Part shown: positions 1 to 6,862 of the stretch, piece by piece
Position numbering within the stretch: position 1 is the stretch's first letter
Layout: each line of letters starts with the position of its first letter
From: Methylomonas sp.
GTDB taxonomy: Bacteria > Pseudomonadota > Gammaproteobacteria > Methylococcales > Methylomonadaceae
Direction of reading: 5' to 3'
DNA: 48,957 bases
Assembly (NCBI RefSeq): GCF_023228165.1
Contig: NZ_JALOBS010000034.1
Span: forward strand, 1 to 48,957
Notes under the pieces: generated by a model
What the model saw: the letters and a program-made list of their open reading frames with translations, nothing else
Told to the model about the DNA's origin: nothing
The model's database searches: none
Program-made: the position numbers and the translations under genes

Positions 1-116
1 TCTTTGCCGCTGGCTTTGTCGGTAAAGATTCGATCAAGCGCCACATCGGCCAACTGGCGTTCAGTGTTTTGTGATGTTGAGCTTACCCGGATGTATCCAA
101 CGTTTTGACCTTTCAT
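1..116 (-). CDS. Serine recombinase (resolvase/invertase family), N-terminal fragment cut by window edge
   Basis: Reading leftward from an ATG at 114-116, the first 38 codons encode the start of a serine recombinase. The segment YIRVSSTSQNTERQ (about residues 8-21) is the signature of the catalytic N-terminus, and Ser12 is the expected nucleophile. Such enzymes cut and rejoin DNA at short inverted-repeat sites to resolve, invert or move elements. The rest of the gene lies outside the window, so DNA-binding domain, length and subgroup (resolvase, invertase or large integrase) cannot be judged. It points away from tRNA-Arg, which lies 326 bp away, and its upstream DNA carries repeated TGTAAA motifs. 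That setting suggests a mobile element or island edge, but this is inference. Confidence 0.75.
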   Translation of the reverse strand, partial: MKGQNVGYIRVSSTSQNTERQLADVALDRIFTDKASGK

Positions 117-130
117 AATGCCCGCCTGTG

Positions 131-258
131 TGTAAACTAATGTCTTAAATACAGATTAACCCTTGTAAAATAAATGTCAAATTAACTTTTATTTACACGG
201 TGTAAAGCGGGTTTGCGGGTGTGGTGGAAAGTGTAAAAAAATGTATACATTATTTACA
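131..258. repeat. Array of TGTAAA/TTTACA motifs upstream of the recombinase gene
   Basis: TGTAAA occurs at 131-136, 164-169, 201-206 and 232-237, at spacings of 33, 37 and 31 bp. TTTACA occurs in the opposite sense at 192-197 and 253-258. Two copies form a perfect palindrome, TTTACAC-G-GTGTAAA (192-206), and another pair flanks ATGTATACAT (241-250). The array covers the probable recombinase promoter. Repeated half-sites of this kind fit recombinase-binding subsites that also repress the gene, as in res sites, or the operator of another regulator. No binding function is shown by sequence alone. Confidence 0.5.
153..180 (-). promoter_or_regulatory. Candidate sigma-70 promoter of the recombinase gene
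   Basis: On the minus strand a perfect TTGACA (-35; plus-strand TGTCAA at 175-180) is followed after 16 bp by TAATCT, a weak -10. It lies about 60 bp before the ATG. One TGTAAA repeat (164-169) falls in its spacer, where a bound recombinase would block transcription. The good -35 and poor -10 make this only a candidate. Confidence 0.35.
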
Positions 259-304
259 ATTGTTTTGATGATTGGCTGATTCATTCAGCTAAAGCTAAGC
301 CAAT

Positions 305-343
305 AAAAAAGCCGGTGGCCTTGGTTGGTTCACTGGCTTTTTT
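305..343. terminator. Bidirectional intrinsic terminator
   Basis: AAAAAAGCCGGTG (305-317) and CACTGGCTTTTTT (331-343) form a stem with one G-U pair and a 13-nt loop. A-tract and T-tract on the two sides let it work in both directions. It separates the recombinase promoter region from the DNA downstream of tRNA-Arg. Confidence 0.7.
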
Positions 344-441
344 GTTGTCAATTTTCGATGTTATTTATTTTTTCAGTGGATCATCAGTGGATCATTGGAG
401 TTTTATAGAGACCTTAAAACACGATAAGACATTGATTTATA

Positions 442-518
442 TGGCGTCCCGGAGACGATTCGAACGTCCGACCTGCCCCTTAGGAGGGGGCTGCTCTATC
501 CTGCTGAGCTACCGGGAC
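442..518 (-). tRNA. tRNA-Arg (anticodon CCU)
   Basis: The minus strand folds into a standard cloverleaf: acceptor stem GTCCCGG/CCGGGAC, D stem GCTC/GAGC, anticodon stem GCCCC/GGGGC around loop CTCCTAA (anticodon CCT, reading AGG), and T stem around TTCGAAT. The 3' CCA is encoded (plus-strand TGG at 442-444). Its 3' end faces the recombinase side. Since 3' ends of tRNA genes are frequent integration targets, this is a possible att site, but no second copy of the tRNA end is visible in the window. Confidence 0.95.
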
Positions 519-547
519 TTTGTGAAATTTTAGCATAGGGTGCCGCG

Positions 548-1330
548 TTAATTTTTTTGTTTTCTAATTTCGACGCGTTCCAGTGAGGTAATGAAGTAGG
601 ATAATTTGGCTTGGCTTTTGCTGGATAGATTTTCAAAAAAACCGCCTAGTTGAACTTTAGGCAGGCTTGGCGAGGTGGGTTTTACAAAGCGAACCGAAAA
701 ATCGAAGTCCATTAAGTAGTCTTCGAAGCTGATTTGGCAGTTTTTGATAATGTCCCCGCGTTGTACTCGAGCGCGATTAACCGGGAGATCGATGCCGGCA
801 CCGCCGCGCGATAAGTCAAAGAGATAGCCGCTGACTGAAATGCCGGTACGCTCGGAGACGCCAGTAAAAGCGATATCGATCGAACTGATCTCTATGCGTG
901 GGGCTCGTCTACGTTGAGGATAAAATATTCGATCGGGCAGGTTGGTCTTGTAATACGAGATGCCCCGCGAGTGCCCCATTTCGATGTCAGACAGGTTAAA
1001 GGATAAATGAATGCCTTTGTGGAATGTGGATAACTTTAAAGACCGAGTGGCTTGGAGTGCTGCATTGCCTTCCTTGGGTATCAGTTCATCCAAAATGATC
1101 AAGTTTTTCTCGGTCTTGATGCCTAGGATGGATGAATTATACTCTTGCGGGGCTCCGTCAATTTGAACCGTACAAAGTGGAGAGCTTTGTTCTATTTCGG
1201 ATAGCAAATTAATGATTTTGTCGGGCGAAGTAATGAAGTTTGGATTTTCAAAAGGCGAGAGATCGTCATAATCCTCGGGCGTGTTGTCAGCCACTTTTTT
1301 GGTGAACAAACTCTTGAACTTATCGAACAT
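548..1330 (-). CDS. ycgR: YcgR-type c-di-GMP-binding PilZ protein (flagellar brake)
   Basis: This 260-residue protein has a YcgR-like N-terminal beta domain (about 35-130) and a C-terminal PilZ domain. The c-di-GMP-binding motifs are both visible: RRRAPR at 140-145 (RxxxR type) and DLSRGG at 172-177 (D/NxSxxG). In known YcgR proteins, c-di-GMP binding lets the protein interact with the flagellar motor and slow it. It is the last gene of a minus-strand group, 34 nt after flgN, which supports a motility role. It could receive signals from the large GGDEF-EAL protein encoded near 40-43 kb, but that link is inference. Confidence 0.85.
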   Translation of the reverse strand: MFDKFKSLFTKKVADNTPEDYDDLSPFENPNFITSPDKIINLLSEIEQSSPLCTVQIDGAPQEYNSSILGIKTEKNLIILDELIPKEGNAALQATRSLKLSTFHKGIHLSFNLSDIEMGHSRGISYYKTNLPDRIFYPQRRRAPRIEISSIDIAFTGVSERTGISVSGYLFDLSRGGAGIDLPVNRARVQRGDIIKNCQISFEDYLMDFDFSVRFVKPTSPSLPKVQLGGFFENLSSKSQAKLSYFITSLERVEIRKQKN

Positions 1331-1364
1331 GCTAAATCAGTGTAGGTATTTTATTTTGTGCAGT

Positions 1365-1859
1365 CTACACCGAAATGAGGGTATGTGAAAATAGCTCGCT
1401 ACGTGTGCTGCCGTCAGGTCCATAGGTTGTAGCCAGTTGCGATTTACCGCGTAAGACCTGCAGAGCCCGCTGAGTGTGGCGGCTTAATAAGTCGATACTG
1501 GCACCGTTTTTTTCATTTAAGGTGCGGCAGGTTTTGGTTAATGCTGCAATATCCAACCAGTATCTATGGGAATCGGCGATATTAATCCCGCTTGCCTTGG
1601 CTTTGGCAAGATAAGTTTGGATTCCTTCCTGTGAGACCAGTAATTTTTCGGTTGCCAATACTTGGCCCAGCTGTTTTGAAAATTGCTCTAATTGCGCCAC
1701 CACGTCTTTTTTATGCGCGGCAAGGGATGCGATGGTCATGGGGTCGCTCTTGACTTTCAGTTGTTCGTATTCAGCATTAAGCAGTTCAAACAACTTTTCT
1801 GTCAATTTAAGACCGTTCGATAACAATTTTTCTGCGATGGGAAAGGTTTTTTCTATCAT
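1365..1859 (-). CDS. flgN: FlgN flagellar export chaperone
   Basis: A 164-residue, mostly helical protein. FlgN-family proteins hold the hook-filament junction proteins FlgK and FlgL in the cytoplasm and deliver them to the flagellar export gate. Sequence support comes from the amphipathic helical pattern and the C-terminal block with N-E-K-N-G, then R..L..L.G and YGPDG, which is typical of the family. It begins 4 nt after the flgM stop codon, so the two are surely co-transcribed. Overall identity in this family is low, and the flgM-flgN neighbourhood is a large part of the evidence. Confidence 0.85.
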   Translation of the reverse strand: MIEKTFPIAEKLLSNGLKLTEKLFELLNAEYEQLKVKSDPMTIASLAAHKKDVVAQLEQFSKQLGQVLATEKLLVSQEGIQTYLAKAKASGINIADSHRYWLDIAALTKTCRTLNEKNGASIDLLSRHTQRALQVLRGKSQLATTYGPDGSTRSELFSHTLISV

Positions 1860-1863
1860 GGCA

Positions 1864-2175
1864 TTAGGTCGAATTGGCTATTTTTGTTTCCAGTTGCATC
1901 ATTTTTTCAGCAACACGGTCCGGATCAATTTTGTAGGTGCCACTTTGTATGGCCGCCTTAATTTCTGCAACGCGAGTCTCATCAACCACTGCGGCGGATG
2001 ACGCGCCGACATCCACTGCCTTTTTGATGCCTTCGGCTGTGGAAATGTTGATCGTATCGGCATCCGTTGCAAGATTATCGGGCTGTTTATTCGCTTCAAG
2101 CGAGCTTTTGTTCGCCGATTTGGTTGGTGTGGCAACGTTAGCGGCATTGACATTGTTGATGGATTGAATAGCCAT
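1864..2175 (-). CDS. flgM: FlgM anti-sigma-28 factor
   Basis: This 103-residue protein binds and inhibits the flagellar sigma factor FliA until the hook is complete and FlgM is exported. The C-terminal half is the recognisable part: VDETRVAEIKAAIQSGTYKI followed by DPDRVAEKMMQLE, the conserved sigma-28-binding helices. The N-terminal half is rich in N, A, S and T and looks disordered, as expected for an exported FlgM. A near-consensus sigma-28 promoter ends 35 bp before the start codon, which gives the usual feedback loop in which FliA drives its own inhibitor. Confidence 0.92.
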   Translation of the reverse strand: MAIQSINNVNAANVATPTKSANKSSLEANKQPDNLATDADTINISTAEGIKKAVDVGASSAAVVDETRVAEIKAAIQSGTYKIDPDRVAEKMMQLETKIANST

Positions 2176-2209
2176 GACGGTATCCCTATGAAAAATTTGG
2201 ATACGTCTT

Positions 2210-2236
2210 TTAGCGGCATCATGGCTGAATCCTTTA
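2210..2236 (-). promoter_or_regulatory. Sigma-28 (FliA) promoter of flgM-flgN-ycgR
   Basis: The minus strand reads TAAA, 15 bp, GCCGCTAA. The FliA consensus is TAAA-N15-GCCGATAA, so only one of twelve core bases differs and the spacing is exact. It lies between flgA and flgM and would give a leader of about 25-30 nt before flgM. Confidence 0.8.
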
Positions 2237-2244
2237 GTTAATTA

Positions 2245-2937
2245 CTAGAAATACACGCTTACTAATCCAAGCTTGATGACTGTGGCTTGTATGACGCGTT
2301 GCGATGATAGGTTTTTAACGCTTATTTGCTGGCCTTTTATGCCATCCGCCATGGCGACGCCAGCCGAGGTAATTAGTAAACCGGGCTTGCCAGATTGAAT
2401 GCTGACGCGTTCGCCGCGCTTCACCAGGGTGGGCTCTCTATAATGGAATCGATACAACACACTGCCGACCGGGATGGTGCGCGTTGCTTGCTTATTAATG
2501 ACGTCGTTCGGATCTCTAAGGTATCCAGGGTGTAAAGTGGAGGTTTCCCGGGTTTCGGTTGTTAGGTGTTCCAGGCTTATCTTGTCGTTTCTGCTGAGTT
2601 GTTTTGTTAGAATCAAAACGGCTTCGAATGATTTGACTATTACGGTACTGTAGATTGTCCAGTTGTTGATGCCGACACAACGGATACCCAAGGTATTGCG
2701 GCCGGGTCTTATATTTCCGGACTGGGGGAATATCTCCAATTTTTCGCTACAGGCCGGCAGCTGTAAGCGTGGATCGATTTGAGCACTGCTGATTTGATAT
2801 TGTCCCGCGGGATCAAGTGACGATTCTACGAAGCTTTGCACGGCCTCTTGTATGGCATCTAATGATTGAAATGTAGCCGCTGCGGTTAGCGGGCTTGCAA
2901 GCAGTAACAAATAGAAGGTTAGGGTTATTGTTTTCAT
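2245..2937 (-). CDS. flgA: FlgA, flagellar P-ring assembly chaperone
   Basis: FlgA is a periplasmic chaperone needed to build the P ring of the flagellar basal body. The chosen ATG start begins MKTITLTFYLLLLASPLTAAA, a clear Sec signal peptide. A longer reading from a TTG at 2973 would put 12 polar residues before it and is less likely. The C-terminal half has the SAF/FlgA pattern (GSVLYRFHYREPTLVKRGE, then GVAMADGIKGQ and an ending in VIKLGLV). The 230-residue length is normal. It precedes flgM in the usual flgA-flgM-flgN order and is divergent from cheV. Confidence 0.92.
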   Translation of the reverse strand: MKTITLTFYLLLLASPLTAAATFQSLDAIQEAVQSFVESSLDPAGQYQISSAQIDPRLQLPACSEKLEIFPQSGNIRPGRNTLGIRCVGINNWTIYSTVIVKSFEAVLILTKQLSRNDKISLEHLTTETRETSTLHPGYLRDPNDVINKQATRTIPVGSVLYRFHYREPTLVKRGERVSIQSGKPGLLITSAGVAMADGIKGQQISVKNLSSQRVIQATVIKLGLVSVYF

Positions 2938-3059
2938 AGCGCATGTCGGTTTATTGACTCTGACTTCAATCAAGCATGAAACATACCAAGAAATTAATGG
3001 CAGTCCGATAACTCAAAGTGGCTATAATTATTTCAGTTACTTTTTAGAGGGGGGTATTT

Positions 3060-3986
3060 ATGGCTGGTGTCTTAGAAGGCGTAGATCAGCGTACCAAGCT
3101 GGCGGGGCATAATCGATTTGAATTATTGTTATTTAAATTGGCAAGTCGGCAACGATTCGGGATTAACGTATTCAAAGTGCAGGAAGTCATTCAATGCCCA
3201 CCGCTCACTCAGATCCCCAATTCTCATTCCGTTATTTGTGGCGTTGCGCATCTACGTGGAAAAACCATTCCGGTCCTCGACCTGTCTATGGCTATCGGCA
3301 TGCGACCATTATCCCGCGAAGAGGGAGGGTATGTCATCGTTACCGAATATAACCGATCCATCCAGGGTTTTTTGGTAGGTTCGGTCGATCGCATCATTAA
3401 TATAGGCTGGGAGCAAGTAAAAGCACCGCCCAGCGGTGCGGGACGGGAAAGTTATCTGACCGCTGTTACCAATGTGGATGGTGAATTGATTGAAGTGATC
3501 GATGTCGAAAAGGTCATGAAAGAAGTGATGGGTGGTCGGGAAGAGGCCGCGGCGGCAATCATAGATGCTGACGTATCAGGGAAAAACGATCATATCCTGG
3601 TGGTGGATGATTCTTCGGTGGCGCGAAATCAAGTCAAAAGGGTGTGCGAACAAATCGGTATCGAATGTACGACGCTTAAAGATGGTCTCGAAGCATGGGA
3701 ACACTTAACCCAATTGATTGCCGATGGGGTCAAGATTCAGGATCGCTACGCCATGATCATATCGGATGTCGAAATGCCGCGTATGGACGGCTATACCTTG
3801 GCTACCAAAATCAAAAGCGATCCGGTCATGCGCGATATTTACCTGATTTTGCATACTTCGCTAAGCGGAGTGTTCAATACTGCAATGGTGCAGAAAGTAG
3901 GCGCCAACGAGTTTTTAGCCAAATTTGATCCGGATTCGTTATTGACGGCAGTTCAAAAGCAACTTAGGACGCATCATTCCATTTGA
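3060..3986 (+). CDS. cheV: CheV chemotaxis coupling protein (CheW + receiver)
   Basis: The 308-residue protein joins a CheW-like scaffold domain (about 15-160) to a response-regulator receiver domain (178-305). The acidic pair D183-D184, the phospho-acceptor D236 in the ISDVEMP motif, and a late K typical of receivers are visible. CheV links receptors to the CheA kinase and adapts the coupling when phosphorylated. A strong purine-rich Shine-Dalgarno (GAGGGGGG) precedes the ATG. It lies divergent from flgA, the common arrangement in gammaproteobacteria, where cheR often follows; here an IS remnant follows instead. A TATAAT at 3023-3028 could be its -10 but lacks a clear -35. Confidence 0.93.
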   Translation: MAGVLEGVDQRTKLAGHNRFELLLFKLASRQRFGINVFKVQEVIQCPPLTQIPNSHSVICGVAHLRGKTIPVLDLSMAIGMRPLSREEGGYVIVTEYNRSIQGFLVGSVDRIINIGWEQVKAPPSGAGRESYLTAVTNVDGELIEVIDVEKVMKEVMGGREEAAAAIIDADVSGKNDHILVVDDSSVARNQVKRVCEQIGIECTTLKDGLEAWEHLTQLIADGVKIQDRYAMIISDVEMPRMDGYTLATKIKSDPVMRDIYLILHTSLSGVFNTAMVQKVGANEFLAKFDPDSLLTAVQKQLRTHHSI

Positions 3987-4029
3987 CGTGGCAAAGTGTG
4001 TCGAAACGATAATCCAGCGCATGCTGTAA

Positions 4030-4957
4030 TGGTCAACAAAAACCGGACACCTGTTCAGACAGCGTTTCTATAAAATTCCCGCTCGAATTCGATTGGGGAT
4101 TGATAGCCCAATGTTGAGTGTGATCGGCGGCCATTGTAAAAGGCCAAATAATCGATCACGCTCAGTTTCGCCGCTTCTTGGGTTTTGAATTTTTCGTAGT
4201 TGAGTTGTTCGTACTTCAAACTGCAAAAAAAAGCGTTCGGTTGGTGAATTATCCCAGCAATTACCTTTTCGACTCATACTCTGCTCCATCGTCATCACGG
4301 CCAAATGTTGACGATAGTCTCGGCTCGCATATTGGCCTCCCCGGTCGGAATGATGCAATAAGCCGGGCGGCGGTTTACGGCGCCAGAAGGCCATTTGCAA
4401 AGCGTTGATGCAAAGTGACGTACGCATATGATCGCCAATCGCCCAACCAACGACTTGGCGGGAAAAGAGATCAATGACTACCGCAACGTAAAGCCAGCCC
4501 TGCAGGGTCCACACATAGGTGATATCGGTCGTCCACACCTGATTAGGCTTGGCGACTTGAAATTGCCGATCCAATTGATTGGGCGAAATGCTTTCATTGT
4601 GGTTGCTGTCGGTCGTGACTTTCAATCGCTTGGGATAGCGCGCCTGCAATTTCAGCTCTCGCATGAGCCGCCGCGTTTTAAAACGACCGATGGTAACGCC
4701 CTGTTTTTGCAAGCCATCGGCTAGGCGACGCGAACCAAAGCATTGCTTGTTGTCGATAAAAATCTGCCTGGCTGTTTCGGCTATTTTTCGATCTTGTTGA
4801 TCTTTAGCGCTGTCTTTAGGGGTTTTTAACCAATCGTAATAAGCGCTGGTAACTTCCTGAAGTGGAATCCCATCTGTCAGCAGTGGGTGGTTAGGAGTCT
4901 GCCGATATAAGACATTCTTAAGGTTACCTTGGTGGCGTGTCTGCTCAAGGTTGACGT
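4030..4957 (-). mobile_element. Decayed IS3-family insertion sequence
   Basis: The ends carry imperfect inverted repeats. GTCAAC and GACAC lie within 4032-4050 at the left end, and their complements GTGTC and GTTGAC lie within 4937-4955 at the right end, both pairs spanning exactly 19 bp. The first base pair TG (4030-4031) fits IS3-family termini, while the other end is degenerate and no target duplication is evident. The element is about 930 bp, shorter than a usual 1.2-1.5 kb IS3 element. Only an orfB-type transposase remnant is inside, and an orfA is not recognisable. It is probably immobile. Confidence 0.7.
4073..4930 (-). pseudogene. IS3-family orfB transposase, frameshifted and without orfA
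   Basis: The minus strand encodes an IS3 transposase core. Upstream in-frame sequence (AYYDWLKTP, then FGSRRLADGLQKQG) leads into an rve integrase domain with WTTDITY (first catalytic Asp), HSDRGGQY (second Asp) and NCWDNSPTERFF (catalytic Glu). After ERFF the frame breaks at a run of eight A (plus strand 4225-4232); in the next frame the normal C-terminus continues (SLKYEQLNYEKF, then YNGRRSHSTLGYQSP). One indel in the homopolymer therefore splits the gene. No start codon with a ribosome site and no orfA are visible. It is a pseudogene unless the homopolymer count is a sequencing error. Confidence 0.8.
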
Positions 4958-4965
4958 TTTACAAT

Positions 4966-5418
4966 TTAGCTTGGGTTAACCCGGTTCCTGGCCATGATAA
5001 AGTCGATATGCGGCACATGCAGCAGGCCGGCTATTTTTCTGACCAGATATTCTTCTTGCACGTCTAATACACCGTCTATATAAGCAATGCGCCACAGGGC
5101 TTCAATGAATTGAATTTTCTGCGGCAGGCTGCATTGTTTGTTAATTAAGGATGTAAATTCATAATAATCGGTAGCTTGTTCTCTTTGTTGTTCAGCTAAG
5201 GCGATCAAGGACTCGGCCTGCTCGGTGGTTAATACAAAGTCTTTTTTAACCAACGCCAAAATCAGCGCGCGTTCTTTTTGATCCTCGATGTCGTCCATTT
5301 GCAGCATTTCCATGAACAGCGCCACGCTGGCCAATTTCAATTGCTCTTCTGTCGTGCTGTTTTCCGGCGACGGTAATGAGAGATGTTGTTCAAAAAACAG
5401 TTTGATTTGGTTCAGCAT
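4966..5418 (-). CDS. TerB-like protein
   Basis: From the ATG at 5418 this is a 150-residue all-helical protein beginning MLNQIKLFFEQHL, which is how small TerB-family proteins usually start. A TTG 39 nt upstream extends the frame but is less typical. The paired helices each carry an acidic loop: MDDIEDQKERALI near the middle and AYIDGVLDVQEEYLV near the end, as in TerB/TerB-like metal-associated proteins. Their biochemical role is poorly known; some are tied to tellurite resistance operons, but no ter operon is here. The IS remnant ends about 9 bp beyond the stop codon. Confidence 0.7.
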   Translation of the reverse strand: MLNQIKLFFEQHLSLPSPENSTTEEQLKLASVALFMEMLQMDDIEDQKERALILALVKKDFVLTTEQAESLIALAEQQREQATDYYEFTSLINKQCSLPQKIQFIEALWRIAYIDGVLDVQEEYLVRKIAGLLHVPHIDFIMARNRVNPS

Positions 5419-5656
5419 ATATAAGGCGTTTCCGGGGTTGTTAAATTGCTTCGGCAAGCACTATAGGGCTTTTCCGGTGCAATTTGATTTGAGAAATTTG
5501 TTCAGGACATAACTGAACATCCAGAGGTTCCAGCTGGACCATAAGTTTTGGCGGAAATGGAAAGGGGTCAAGACTGCACATCTGGCTAATCCAAAGCCAA
5601 TTCGCGGCGGATATGTTGTTCGAGGTGGCGGCAACAATACAAAACCTTATTTTTTC

Positions 5657-5701
5657 TGTTGGTTACATAACATCAACAAACAATTTGTTGGTTATGTAAC
5701 T
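5657..5701 (+). promoter_or_regulatory. NifA upstream activator sites within an inverted repeat
   Basis: TGT-N10-ACA, the NifA consensus, is exact at 5657-5672. A near match, TGT-N10-ACT, is at 5686-5701. The two overlap arms of an inverted repeat: GTTACATAAC (5662-5671) and GTTATGTAAC (5691-5700) are perfect complements, with CAACAAA and TTTGTTG inside. The sites lie about 95 and 70 bp upstream of the sigma-54 promoter, which is the usual distance for enhancer-type activation. Confidence 0.8.
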
Positions 5702-5768
5702 AGGGTAGTCTGTAGGCTGTTATGTATTTATTCTATTTAAATCAATTGGTTATTGTTATTTTTCGCGT

Positions 5769-5784
5769 TGGCACGGCCATTGCA
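5769..5784 (+). promoter_or_regulatory. Sigma-54 (-24/-12) promoter of nifH
   Basis: TGGCAC-N5-TTGCA is a perfect RpoN consensus, with the invariant GG (5770-5771) and GC (5782-5783) separated by 10 bp. Transcription should start near 5795, giving a leader of about 35 nt before nifH. With the NifA sites upstream this is the standard control of nitrogenase structural genes. Confidence 0.93.
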
Positions 5785-5830
5785 ATATCTCTATTGTCAT
5801 TCACTACAAGTCTTACAAGAGGAGAAGATC

Positions 5831-6715
5831 ATGGCGAAATTACGTCAATGTGCTATTTACGGAAAAGGTGGTATCGGTAAATCGACCACTACTCAAAATC
5901 TGGTTGCCGGCTTGGCTGAGCTCGGCAAAAAAGTAATGATCGTTGGTTGCGACCCTAAAGCCGACTCCACACGTTTAATTCTACACGCAAAAGCGCAAAA
6001 CTCCATCATGCAAATGGCGGCCGATGCGGGTAGCGTGGAAGATTTGGAACTGGAAGACGTATTGAAAGTCGGTTACCGCGACATTAAATGTGTTGAATCC
6101 GGCGGTCCAGAGCCTGGCGTTGGTTGTGCGGGCCGTGGTGTTATCACAGCCATCAACTTCCTGGAAGAAGAAGGCGCTTACGACGAAAACTTAGACTTCG
6201 TATTCTACGATGTATTGGGTGACGTTGTATGCGGTGGTTTCGCGATGCCAATTCGTGAAAACAAAGCCCAAGAAATTTATATCGTTTGCTCTGGCGAAAT
6301 GATGGCTATGTATGCAGCCAACAACATCGCTAAAGGTATCGTGAAATATGCTAACTCAGGCGGCGTACGTTTGGCCGGTTTGATCTGCAACTCACGTCAA
6401 ACCGCTCGCGAAGACGAACTGATCATGGAATTGGCCGCTAAATTGGGCACACACATGATTCACTTCGTGCCACGCGACAACGTTGTACAACGTGCTGAAA
6501 TCCGCCGTATGACTGTGATCGAATACGAACCTGGAGCTAAACAAGCTCAAGAGTATCGCGATCTGGCCAGCAAAATCCTTAACAACACACAATTGGTCAT
6601 TCCAACGCCTATCACTATGGATGAATTGGAAGACATGTTGATGGAATTTGGTGTGATGGAAGAAGTAGACGAAAGCGCTGTCGGTGTTACCGCGGCAGCT
6701 GAAGCGACTGCGTAA
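5831..6715 (+). CDS. nifH: Nitrogenase iron protein NifH (dinitrogenase reductase)
   Basis: NifH is a homodimeric ATPase that passes electrons one at a time to the MoFe protein and also takes part in cofactor synthesis. The ATG at 5831 has a strong AGGAG site; frame-open sequence upstream of it is promoter DNA. The 294-residue protein has the P-loop GKGGIGKST (11-19), the cluster cysteines C99 (GVGCAGRG) and C134 (DVVCGGF), and R102, the residue ADP-ribosylated by DraT where that control exists. The C-terminus is rich in acidic residues and alanine. It is first in the nifHDKT order, and 147 bp with a long palindrome separate it from nifD. Confidence 0.99.
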   Translation: MAKLRQCAIYGKGGIGKSTTTQNLVAGLAELGKKVMIVGCDPKADSTRLILHAKAQNSIMQMAADAGSVEDLELEDVLKVGYRDIKCVESGGPEPGVGCAGRGVITAINFLEEEGAYDENLDFVFYDVLGDVVCGGFAMPIRENKAQEIYIVCSGEMMAMYAANNIAKGIVKYANSGGVRLAGLICNSRQTAREDELIMELAAKLGTHMIHFVPRDNVVQRAEIRRMTVIEYEPGAKQAQEYRDLASKILNNTQLVIPTPITMDELEDMLMEFGVMEEVDESAVGVTAAAEATA

Positions 6716-6721
6716 AACCGT

Positions 6722-6800
6722 GTAGGTTGGGTTAGCGAAGTGTAACCCGACATTGCAAAGCCAACGTGTTGGGTTACGGCTGGCGCCTAACCCAACCTAC
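6722..6800. repeat. 79-bp palindromic intergenic repeat between nifH and nifD
   Basis: The perfect 14-bp terminal inverted repeats GTAGGTTGGGTTAG (6722-6735) and CTAACCCAACCTAC (6787-6800) enclose a second hairpin with arms GTAACCC (6742-6748) and GGGTTAC (6771-6777). The design resembles dispersed REP/BIME- or MITE-like elements. In the mRNA it would fold into a stable stem just after nifH, which could stall 3' exonucleases and raise nifH transcript over nifDK. Only one full copy is seen in this window. Confidence 0.8.
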
Positions 6801-6862
6801 ATTTATAGTTCCTAATCGAGGTCTGTTGGGGGATTACCCACGGGCCACTGGAGGATAACATC

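Noticed and set aside
315..533. 72-codon plus-strand frame over the terminator and tRNA-Arg
   Set aside because: It lies over the terminator hairpin and antisense to the tRNA, and resembles no protein.
3004..3011. TCCGATAA upstream of cheV as a sigma-28 -10 element
   Set aside because: No TAAA-like -35 exists 14-16 bp upstream, so the match is incomplete.
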